Source of the DNA: Deltaproteobacteria bacterium
GTDB lineage: Bacteria > Bdellovibrionota > UBA1018
Direction of reading: 5' to 3'
Length of the DNA: 14,995 bases
Assembly: GCA_016194835.1 (NCBI GenBank)
Contig: JACQAU010000051.1
Coordinates: 1-14,995, forward strand
The notes beneath the pieces are model-generated. The model saw only the letters and a list, made by a program, of their open reading frames with translations, had not been told where the DNA came from and did not search any database. The first letter of the stretch is position 1; each line of letters opens with the position of its first letter. This document shows, piece after piece, positions 8,952-14,995 of the stretch. A program made the position numbers and the translations under genes.

Positions 8952-8978
8952 ATCTCGAGTTGGTGTAGAGCACCCTGT

Positions 8979-9116
8979 CTAAGGGCCTGCTCTATTAGCT
9001 CCATTTTCTTCTACTTCTCCTCTATCCTTCAAATTTTTCTTCAGATCCGTTGGCACTTGATCTGCAAGTGCATTTAAACCAAACAGTGTTAATATAAAAA
9101 CCAATAATGCTTTCAT
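8979..9116 (-). CDS. Small secreted peptide with a Sec signal sequence (45 aa)
   Basis: A short gene with ATG at 9116 and TAG ending at 8979 encodes 45 residues. The N-terminus MKALLVFILTLFGLNALA is a textbook signal peptide (Lys2, hydrophobic core, ALA cleavage site). Cleavage would release a 27-residue hydrophilic, charged peptide starting DQVPTDLKKNLKDRG and ending ENGANRAGP. An AAGGAG ribosome site lies 11 nt upstream of the start, slightly far. The gene is first in the direction sbp, ycaO, and shares the divergent promoter region with the sensor kinase. I do not recognise a family. It has no cysteine and few Ser/Thr, so it is not a classical azole or lanthipeptide precursor. It could be a signalling peptide, a small periplasmic protein, or a substrate of the neighbouring proteins; those roles are inference. 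Confidence 0.6.
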   Translation of the reverse strand: MKALLVFILTLFGLNALADQVPTDLKKNLKDRGEVEENGANRAGP

Positions 9117-9153
9117 AAAACATGATGCTCCTTAAGAAGTTTAGATCTCATAA

Positions 9154-9170
9154 TTGACTCGCATTGTCAA
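9154..9170. promoter_or_regulatory. Inverted repeat TTGAC-N7-GTCAA, candidate operator
   Basis: A perfect 5-bp dyad with a 7-bp spacer lies 38 nt upstream of the small-peptide start, in the divergent region between the two transcription units. On the minus strand one arm reads TTGACA, a perfect -35 hexamer, but no good -10 follows at 16-18 bp (GATCTA is the nearest). This suggests an activated promoter with the dyad as a regulator site. No DNA-binding regulator is encoded in the window. Confidence 0.4.
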
Positions 9171-9227
9171 TAAAGGGTAAGTCCTTGATATTTTACATAT
9201 TTTCACACCAAGATTCATTGTTTTATG

Positions 9228-9240
9228 CTTGTATAACAAG
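9228..9240. promoter_or_regulatory. Inverted repeat CTTGT-ATA-ACAAG, candidate operator
   Basis: A perfect 5-bp dyad with a 3-bp centre lies 26 nt upstream of the GTG start of the sensor kinase. A possible weak promoter overlaps it (TTGTAT at 9229, 17-bp spacer, TATATA at 9252), though its match to consensus is modest. If that promoter is real, the dyad would cover its -35 element. The remainder of 9117-9266 holds no other gene that I can support. Confidence 0.35.
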
Positions 9241-9266
9241 ATATTTTCAAGTATATATACACAACA

Positions 9267-10856
9267 GTGATTAAAAAAATTAAAAATTATATTCCACACT
9301 TATTAATTCTTTGCTCAGTACTTTTATGTGGCGCCGGCTTTAAAGTATTCCTTATACAAACATCTAGACAAATTATACAAAATTTTCAAGCACAAAACCT
9401 GAGTGAACTCAATGCTTCTGATGTGTTTTCACTTGGAACAAAACTAAACTCACTTTCAAATACAATACATTGGGTTTGCATTAAAGGCACAAATAAAGGA
9501 AATATTTTTTATGAAAAATCAAAAGGTTTTTGCGGAAAATTTCCATGGCAAGAAATCATCACCATAAAAAGTCTTCAAAATACAGAAGTCGAAATAATAA
9601 TGACTGTTCGCCTTTCTAAATACTTAGAATTAATGTTTGTATCATTTGTTATTTTACAACTCCTGTTGCTTATTGGTATTTTTAACACCGCAAAAAAACA
9701 TCAAACGGAAAGTCTAAAAATGCAGGCTTCCTTAGGTCAACTAGCTGCCCAAGTGGCACACGATATTAAATCACCACTTGCAGCACTAACTGCTATCCAG
9801 AAAGACCTGGCTACACTTCCTGAAACTTCAAGAATCTTAATACGTAGCGCAATGGATCGCATTAGAAACATTGCTACTGACTTAATAAATAAAAACAGAG
9901 AACTAACATCTAAAAATCTGAAAAATTCACAAAACATATTTCTTGCCAGTAACAAGAAAAAAGACAGTGTGACTTTCACAAAAACAAAGCCTGCAACATT
10001 AGAACATCTTCTTAGTTTGATGGAAACAATTGTCAGCGAAAAACGAATACAATATGGAGCTAATAGAAAGGTTGAAATTAAAACTCAGTTTCTTGAAGAT
10101 TCATTTTCATTATTTTCTACAATTAATGCCACAGAACTTAAACGGATTTTATCCAATCTTATAAACAATAGCGTTGAAGCCATGGAGACAAATGTAGAAA
10201 TAACAATCGCTCTAACTAAAGAAAATGATTTTGCAGTAATCACTATAAAAGACACCGGAAAGGGCATACCAAAAGAACTTTTGGAGAAACTTGGCACCCG
10301 CGGAGAAACACATGGCAAACAAAGCGGATCAGGTCTTGGACTCTACCATGCAAAATCAACAGTTGAGAGCTGGAGCGGCAGTTTAGAAATTATGTCTCAA
10401 GCTAATAAGGGAACACAAATAAGTATAAGATTAAAAACCTCAAAACCACCAAAATGGTTTTTATCAGAGCTTACATTAACAAAAGACACTGAAATTGTAA
10501 TTACAGATGATGACGAAAATATCCATCATATTTGGAATAAAAAATTTGAAAATAATATGGGACATGAAATTAAAAATATTTATCACTTATCTAACCCTAG
10601 CGAACTAAGAGAGTGGTTCAAAAATATAAAAACCGACAAACTAAATCTAATAAAATTTCTTATTGATTTCGAATATGTAAATTCAAAAGAAACTGGACTT
10701 GATATAATACATGAACTTGGTATAAACACTCAATCTACACTTGTTACCAGTCGCGCCGAAGAAGAGCTAATTCGTACCCAGTGTGAAAGCATAGAAGTAA
10801 CATTACTTTCTAAAAACCTGGCCCATCTTATACCAGTAGGCATAACTCATTCATGA
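9267..10856 (+). CDS. Hybrid sensor histidine kinase with C-terminal receiver-like domain
   Basis: The 529-residue inner-membrane sensor begins with a membrane helix (about 9-31). A periplasmic domain of about 90 residues follows, with Cys71 and Cys89 that could form a disulfide, and then a second helix (about 120-142). The HisKA domain has the phosphorylation site His165 in AQVAHDIKSPLAAL. The ATPase domain has the N box (SNLINNSVEAM, Asn297), the G1 box DTGKGIP (329-335) and the G2 box GSGLGLY (354-360). Residues about 408-529 form a divergent receiver: acidic triad Asp414-416, probable phosphoacceptor Asp467 (FLIDFEY), Thr494/Ser495 and Lys516. GTG at 9267 is the only reasonable start after an in-frame TAA; no ribosome site is visible. 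No separate response regulator with an output domain is encoded nearby, so the phosphate probably passes on to a partner elsewhere. It is divergent from the small-peptide gene, which suggests a peptide or envelope signal. Confidence 0.88.
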   Translation: MIKKIKNYIPHLLILCSVLLCGAGFKVFLIQTSRQIIQNFQAQNLSELNASDVFSLGTKLNSLSNTIHWVCIKGTNKGNIFYEKSKGFCGKFPWQEIITIKSLQNTEVEIIMTVRLSKYLELMFVSFVILQLLLLIGIFNTAKKHQTESLKMQASLGQLAAQVAHDIKSPLAALTAIQKDLATLPETSRILIRSAMDRIRNIATDLINKNRELTSKNLKNSQNIFLASNKKKDSVTFTKTKPATLEHLLSLMETIVSEKRIQYGANRKVEIKTQFLEDSFSLFSTINATELKRILSNLINNSVEAMETNVEITIALTKENDFAVITIKDTGKGIPKELLEKLGTRGETHGKQSGSGLGLYHAKSTVESWSGSLEIMSQANKGTQISIRLKTSKPPKWFLSELTLTKDTEIVITDDDENIHHIWNKKFENNMGHEIKNIYHLSNPSELREWFKNIKTDKLNLIKFLIDFEYVNSKETGLDIIHELGINTQSTLVTSRAEEELIRTQCESIEVTLLSKNLAHLIPVGITHS

Positions 10857-10941
10857 ATACTACTTAACCCAGCTTATAATATCCTCAAAATACTATTTCC
10901 TTTTAAGTCCTCCATACCTATGGGTAAAGAAAAGGGCAGAT

Positions 10942-11010
10942 AGACATCTCACGGATGGGTCTAAGGATCGAATAAACAGCTATTTATACCGCGGAGCGTA
11001 ACCGCTGTAT
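10942..11010 (+). other. Possible structured RNA element between the kinase and protease genes
   Basis: The 244-bp gap 10857-11100 has no gene that I can support but contains a patch richer in G+C than its surroundings. One stem pairs AGAC-ATC (10942-10948) with GAT-GG-GTCT (10954-10962), with a 2-nt bulge and TCACG loop. A second pairs ATACCGCGG (10986-10994) with CCGCTGTAT (11002-11010), nine positions with one mismatch and loop AGCGTAA. No T run follows, so it is not a normal terminator. It matches no riboswitch class that I can recall. It could be a leader element of the protease mRNA, a small RNA, or chance. Confidence 0.35.
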
Positions 11011-11100
11011 CAAATATTGTTTGTGTAATTTTTGCGCATTTTAAAAAAACGTATTACTATTCCTCTAATATAAGGATGTCAAAAAAAAAGGGGGAAGGTC

Positions 11101-13242
11101 ATGAAGATCAATCGATTAGTTTTAATTTCTTTTTTTGTTTTTTTCACAGCACACGCAGGAGAATTTTTAGACTTAAAAATAGGACAAGTAAAACTACCAA
11201 ATTCTGATAACACTAATAATACTTTTTTTCAAAAACAAAATGCATTACCAAATGTATTATATGATTGGCACGAAAGACAAACAGCCATCAAAAATTTTGT
11301 CATTCAGTTTAATGACAAAATCACACAAACCGAACTAAATATATTGCAGCAAATGGGAGCAACAACAGTTGGATATCTCCCACAAGATGCTCTTATTGTA
11401 CAAGCGTCTTCTGATGATTTAGAAAAAGCGTTGTTAGTACTAAAAAATGCAAAAGCAATCTCTGAATATAAACCTGAATGGAAAGTAGATCCTGAGATTT
11501 TTTTACCACAAACTTCTGGCGATATAACACAAACTGATATTTTCCATATCCGAACACTCAGTGCAAATAACGATCTTGAAGTTACATTAAACTTAAAACA
11601 AATTCCTGGTCTTAAAATAAAAGATTCGTCAGAACGCTCATTTGTTATTGAAACAGAGTATAAAAATTTAGGTCAAATATCAAAAATAGAGGGTATTGAA
11701 TGGATTCAAAAAATGCCTATATTTCTGGTCTTAGATTTTTTCATACCAGAATCTACTATAAAATCAGGTGACGAATTACCGCCATACACTGGCTACGAAT
11801 CTGGCACAAAGGTCATGGGTTTTGAAAAAGCTTACGAACTTGGACTTGCAGGCCATGCTCAAATTGCTGCAGTAGCCGATACCGGAGCAGATTCTGGAGA
11901 TCTAAACACACTACATCCAGATCTTGCCCAAATCATCAAGGGATATCCCATGGGACCATGGAATACTTCGTGGGCTGATCCAATGGGGCACGGAACTCAT
12001 GTAGCAGGCTCGATTGTCGGAAATGGCAAGATGTCTTCAGGCAAAATCCACGGTGGTGCATATGAAGCAAATCTAATAGCAGAGGGTATGTGGAATACCG
12101 TCATTAATAATCTCTTTATTGAACCTGATTTTAATAAACTTATGGGCACACCTTACTCCCAGGGAGCGAGAATACATTCTAATTCTTGGGGATCTGCTCT
12201 AAGTGTAGGAGTTTATGATAGCTTTGCAGCAAAAGCAGATGACGTTATGTGGAAGTACAGTGACCTGCTCGTTGTTTTTGCAGCTGGAAATAGTGGTGCC
12301 GACTTAGATAAAAACGGAGTGATTGATTTAGGCACTATACTCAGTCCGGCAACTGCCAAAAACGTTCTTGCTGTAGGAGCATCAGAAAATTTCTTAGAAC
12401 AAGGTGGAATCCAAAAAAGACTCTGTGATCTAAAAAATGGCCAAACCAACTGGGGTGTTGAACCACTCTGTAGCGACACATTATCCAATAATCCAAATGG
12501 TATAGCTGCATTTAGCTCCAGGGGTCCCACCAAAGATGGTCGAATAAAACCAGACATTGTCTCCCCCGGAACAAACATAGTGAGCGTACGTTCCAAACAA
12601 CCCACTGCACAAAAACTTTGGGGTGAGTATGACGAAAATTATCTGTATTCTGGAGGGACTTCGATGGCGACACCTCTAACTGCCGGAGCTGCTGTTGTTA
12701 CAAGACAATTTCTTGTTGAAAAACTTAAACAAGATAATCCCTCTGCCGCACTAATAAAAGCCGCCATGCTGCATACGGCAAAAGAACTCTATCCGGGTCA
12801 ATACGGTACTGGTCCCACACAGGAAATCCCACAACCAAGACCTAATGCACAAGAGGGGTATGGCAGAGTGGATTTAGAAACTTTGACTACACTAGAGTTC
12901 GCAAATGCCATCATAGTTGATGACAAAATAGGAGTTGGCACACAAGAAGAAACAGAAACAGAAGTCTCCATTCACGAAGGAGAAACGCTGCAAGCCACTT
13001 TGGTTTACACAGATGCTCCAGCCATCGTGTCTGCACAAAAAGCCCTAGTTAACGACTTGGATCTAAGCATAACAAACGGATCACAAACATACCAACTGCA
13101 AGACAGGACGAATAACACTGAAATGCTTGAACTAAAAAACCTATCTTCTGTAATTTATAAAGTAAAAGTCAAAGGTGTCAATGTACCACAAGGAAAAAAT
13201 GGCAAATTACCCTATGCGTTAGTGATTTCACACAAGTCATAA
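11101..13242 (+). CDS. Secreted S8 subtilisin-like serine protease (Kp43-like layout)
   Basis: The 713-residue protein starts with a signal peptide (MKINRLVLISFFVFFTAHA, cut near 19/20). A long N-terminal segment (about 60-225), including an inhibitor I9-like piece (KNFVIQFNDKITQTELNIL), probably acts as a propeptide. The peptidase S8 domain spans about 230-600 with the full catalytic set: Asp260 (AVADTGAD), His297 (MGHGTHVAG), oxyanion Asn397 (FAAGNSG) and Ser521 (SGGTSMATP). The C-terminal part (about 605-713) is a beta-rich domain like the jelly-roll of Kp43-type proteases, with VNDLDLSI near 660. It is expected to cleave proteins outside the cytoplasm. ATG 11101 has a very strong ribosome site, GGGGGAAGG. 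It lies downstream of the kinase in the same direction, but 244 bp away, so co-transcription is uncertain. It could mature the small secreted peptide or feed peptides to the binding protein; both are inference. Confidence 0.93.
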   Translation: MKINRLVLISFFVFFTAHAGEFLDLKIGQVKLPNSDNTNNTFFQKQNALPNVLYDWHERQTAIKNFVIQFNDKITQTELNILQQMGATTVGYLPQDALIVQASSDDLEKALLVLKNAKAISEYKPEWKVDPEIFLPQTSGDITQTDIFHIRTLSANNDLEVTLNLKQIPGLKIKDSSERSFVIETEYKNLGQISKIEGIEWIQKMPIFLVLDFFIPESTIKSGDELPPYTGYESGTKVMGFEKAYELGLAGHAQIAAVADTGADSGDLNTLHPDLAQIIKGYPMGPWNTSWADPMGHGTHVAGSIVGNGKMSSGKIHGGAYEANLIAEGMWNTVINNLFIEPDFNKLMGTPYSQGARIHSNSWGSALSVGVYDSFAAKADDVMWKYSDLLVVFAAGNSGADLDKNGVIDLGTILSPATAKNVLAVGASENFLEQGGIQKRLCDLKNGQTNWGVEPLCSDTLSNNPNGIAAFSSRGPTKDGRIKPDIVSPGTNIVSVRSKQPTAQKLWGEYDENYLYSGGTSMATPLTAGAAVVTRQFLVEKLKQDNPSAALIKAAMLHTAKELYPGQYGTGPTQEIPQPRPNAQEGYGRVDLETLTTLEFANAIIVDDKIGVGTQEETETEVSIHEGETLQATLVYTDAPAIVSAQKALVNDLDLSITNGSQTYQLQDRTNNTEMLELKNLSSVIYKVKVKGVNVPQGKNGKLPYALVISHKS

Positions 13243-13245
13243 GTT

Positions 13246-13962
13246 CTATTGCACATTTGTATAAACTGTTTGCACATCATCTAAATCTTCGAGCTGGTCA
13301 ATAAGATGTTGCATTTTTTCTAACATGGAGTTTTCTAAATTTAAATAATTTTTAGGAACATAAGCACGACTAACCGACTGCAATGTCAAATTCTGCTTTT
13401 CTAAGACTGACCTTATATTTTCTAACTGTTCTAAAGTAGTAATCACTACCCAGTTTCCGTTTTCTGCCACAAGATCTTCCGCACCAGCAGATAATGCTAT
13501 GCCCATTAAGTTTTCTTCTGAAATTAAAGTTCGATCTAATAAAATAATACCAACTTTTGAAAACATCCACAGCACACTTCCAACTTCAGCCAATGAGCCT
13601 TCATTTCGTGTTAAAATAGATCTAAGTTCTGCAGCCGTACGATTGCGATTATTGGTGAGACACTCTAAAAGAAGTGCAACTCCGTTTGCTCCATACGCTT
13701 CATATAAAACTTCTTCGAAATTTTCTGCGTCTGCACTCCCGGAACCCCGTTTAATAGCCCGATCTATGGTTTCTTTAGGCAAATTATTTGCTCTTGCTTC
13801 GAGAATAGCGTCTCGAAGGCGAGGATTTCCTTTTGGATCTGCCACACCCATGCGTGCTGAAACTTGGACTTCACGAAGAAGTTTAGTAAAAAGTTTTCCC
13901 CTTTTACTATCATTAGCACCCTTGAGACGTTTGATTTTGCTCCATTTGCTATGACCAGACAT
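13246..13962 (-). CDS. yebC: YebC/PmpR family protein (TACO1-like)
   Basis: The 238-residue protein has the hallmark start MSGHSKWSKIKRLKG and the family segments NPRLRDAILEARANNLPKETI, GSVLWMFSKVGII and an acidic C-terminal third ending DLDDVQTVYTNVQ. YebC proteins are cytoplasmic; they were described as transcription regulators in some bacteria and more recently as ribosome-associated factors that help translation of proline-rich stretches, and the family signature alone does not separate these roles. ATG 13962 lies 12 nt after the mtnP stop, so the two are likely one operon. Its stop at 13246 is only 3 nt from the stop of the convergent subtilase gene, leaving no room for a separate terminator between them. 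Confidence 0.96.
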   Translation of the reverse strand: MSGHSKWSKIKRLKGANDSKRGKLFTKLLREVQVSARMGVADPKGNPRLRDAILEARANNLPKETIDRAIKRGSGSADAENFEEVLYEAYGANGVALLLECLTNNRNRTAAELRSILTRNEGSLAEVGSVLWMFSKVGIILLDRTLISEENLMGIALSAGAEDLVAENGNWVVITTLEQLENIRSVLEKQNLTLQSVSRAYVPKNYLNLENSMLEKMQHLIDQLEDLDDVQTVYTNVQ

Positions 13963-13974
13963 AAAACAAAGCTC

Positions 13975-14820
13975 TCATTCCATTAAAAAATTTAAAATCT
14001 TCTTTTTTTCTTCACCCAGCTCACTCACAGAAGTCACCAATGCACCTTTTAGACTCTCTCGACATGAACAAGAAGTGGAATTTTTTGTTCCAGAAACAAA
14101 TTTTTTAATTAAAATTTTTACTTTTTCTAAACTTTCTTTATAGAGTTTTAATATTTGCTCTGTAGTCACATGATGAACCGGATCTTCGAGCCAGCAATCA
14201 TAATCTGTAGCTACTGCCAAGGTAACATAGCAGAGTTGCGCTTCTCTAGCTAAAAATGCTTCTGGAATATTTGTCATACCAACCAAATGACAACCTGAGT
14301 TTTTCAAAAAATGGCTCTCAGCACGAGTTCCCAACCTTGGGCCCTCAACGCAAGCATAAATTTTTCCAGTATGAAGTTTATATCCCAAATTTTCAGAAGT
14401 ATTTTCGAGTTTTTTCATTAAACTTGGACAGGCTGGCTCGGCAGTAGAAATATGCGCAACAATGCCATCTCCAAAAAAAGTATGAATTCTCCTACCTTTT
14501 GTCCAATCAAAATATTGATTTGGCATAGCGAAATCACCAGGTACAATCTTTTTCTCTAAACTTCCAACCGCAGAAATACTCAGCACTTGTCTAACACCCA
14601 AAGACTTTAGAGCCCAAATATTAGCTCTAAAATTAATTTCACTTGGCAAAAGCTGATGTCTTGATCCATGTCGTGGTAAAAAAACAACTTTTTCTTTACC
14701 CAAATGTCCTAAAATCAATGGCGCCGAAGGAAATCCAAACGGCGTCTCTACAGTTTTAGTTTGAACAACTTCTAAACCTTCGATCTGATAAAGCCCAGTA
14801 CCACCTATAATACCAATCAT
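13975..14820 (-). CDS. mtnP: S-methyl-5'-thioadenosine phosphorylase
   Basis: MTAP splits 5'-methylthioadenosine with phosphate into adenine and 5-methylthioribose-1-phosphate, recycling the by-product of polyamine and other SAM-using pathways. The 281-residue sequence begins with the phosphate-binding MIGIIGGTGLY, then shows RHGSRH, SAVGSLEKKIVPGDFAMP, GPRLGTRAES and the MTAP-typical GMTNIPEAFLAREAQLCY and TDYDCWLED. The family usually has GPRF-STRAE at the fourth motif; Leu-Gly here is a mild variation. The last 35 residues include a Cys-rich SCSCRES piece. The start ATG 14820 has GGAG 5 nt upstream. A purine nucleoside phosphorylase role is possible but less likely given TDYDCW. No other methionine-salvage genes are in the window. 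Confidence 0.92.
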   Translation of the reverse strand: MIGIIGGTGLYQIEGLEVVQTKTVETPFGFPSAPLILGHLGKEKVVFLPRHGSRHQLLPSEINFRANIWALKSLGVRQVLSISAVGSLEKKIVPGDFAMPNQYFDWTKGRRIHTFFGDGIVAHISTAEPACPSLMKKLENTSENLGYKLHTGKIYACVEGPRLGTRAESHFLKNSGCHLVGMTNIPEAFLAREAQLCYVTLAVATDYDCWLEDPVHHVTTEQILKLYKESLEKVKILIKKFVSGTKNSTSCSCRESLKGALVTSVSELGEEKKKILNFLME

Positions 14821-14883
14821 AAATACTCCATCTTCATATACTCAGCAAGTATAACATTGACTGATTTTGTTATAGCTATATTT

Positions 14884-14995
14884 CTATTTACAGACAATAC
14901 CCTTAAAATAGGGAATAGTTTTTTTCAAACCCTCTTCTAAATCCACTTGTGGCTCCCAATTGAATCCTTTTTTGGCTAAAGAAATATCTGGACAG
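14884..14995 (-). CDS. NAD-dependent sugar epimerase/decarboxylase, C-terminal tail (UDP-glucuronate decarboxylase-like)
   Basis: Only the final 36 residues are inside the window: CPDISLAKKGFNWEPQ followed by VDLEEGLKKTIPYFKG and a TAG stop ending at 14884. The pattern PDI-x-AK-x-x-x-x-WEP-x-V-x-L-EEGL-x-x-T-I-x-YF is the conserved end of extended short-chain dehydrogenases acting on nucleotide sugars, and is closest in style to UDP-glucuronate decarboxylase (UDP-xylose synthase). Another NDP-sugar epimerase or dehydratase of the same fold is possible because the catalytic YxxxK lies outside. It is followed by mtnP after 88 nt in the same direction. The gap 14821-14883 holds only the mtnP ribosome site. 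Confidence 0.7.
   Translation of the reverse strand, partial: CPDISLAKKGFNWEPQVDLEEGLKKTIPYFKGIVCK

Noticed and set aside
8788..8982. 64-codon plus-strand frame across the start of the solute-binding gene
   Set aside because: It is antisense to the N-terminus and to the gap before it, with no ribosome site or family resemblance.
9022..9123. Alternative ATG at 9123 with a 33-codon frame overlapping the small-peptide gene
   Set aside because: The ribosome-site spacing is only 4 nt and the product lacks a signal or other pattern; the frame from 9116 has a textbook signal peptide.
10986..11010. Hairpin as intrinsic terminator of the kinase gene
   Set aside because: It is about 130 nt after the stop and is not followed by a T run.
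10890..11015. c-di-GMP, SRP RNA or tRNA identity for the structured patch
   Set aside because: The conserved cores of these RNAs as I know them are not present; only generic stems are seen.
12213..12605. 130-codon antisense frame in the subtilase gene
   Set aside because: It covers the catalytic core of the S8 domain on the other strand; the composition is what reverse reading of that domain gives.
13499..13954. 151-codon antisense frame over yebC
   Set aside because: It is a long shadow of a well-conserved yebC; no signal, domain or ribosome site supports it.

Overview
The window looks like a stretch of a low-GC, Gram-negative bacterial chromosome. The housekeeping genes are proteobacterial in style. 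The hybrid histidine kinase (HDIKSP phosphorylation box, divergent C-terminal receiver) and the secreted two-domain subtilase would fit a Bdellovibrionota or other delta-proteobacteria-like lineage. That placement is an impression from protein style only, since the window holds no marker such as 16S.

Left part (1-6319, all minus strand). Read in transcription order, this is miaB, a gamma-carbonic-anhydrase-like gene, guaB, guaA, a frameshifted CPBP membrane protease gene, and the start of a glycosyltransferase that runs off the left edge. Spacing is tight: miaB and the next gene overlap by 4 nt, guaB-guaA are 3 nt apart, and CPBP-glycosyltransferase share a TAATG. guaB and guaA carry out the two steps from IMP to GMP, and MiaB modifies tRNA.

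Middle part (about 6432-13242) is the accessory and most interesting region; it is visibly more AT-rich. On the minus strand are a previously uncalled 45-codon gene for a small peptide with a Sec signal sequence, a peptide/solute-binding protein (SBP_bac_5 family) and a YcaO-domain protein. The last two each carry one frame break of the same sense. Facing away on the plus strand is a membrane hybrid sensor kinase with its own receiver domain, then a possibly structured intergenic element, then an exported S8 subtilisin-like protease. The roughly 150-bp divergent promoter region contains two clean inverted repeats. A secreted peptide, a peptide-binding protein, a peptide-modifying enzyme family, a sensor kinase and a secreted protease side by side suggest a peptide signalling or peptide-processing locus. 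This is inference from gene content, and the frame breaks may mean that part of it is decaying.

Right part (13246-14995, minus strand) has a YebC/PmpR-family gene preceded by a methylthioadenosine phosphorylase gene (mtnP), and at the edge the C-terminal tail of an NAD-dependent sugar epimerase/decarboxylase that resembles UDP-glucuronate decarboxylase. The subtilase and yebC converge with only 3 nt between their stop codons.

No rRNA, tRNA, insertion sequence or CRISPR array was recognised.
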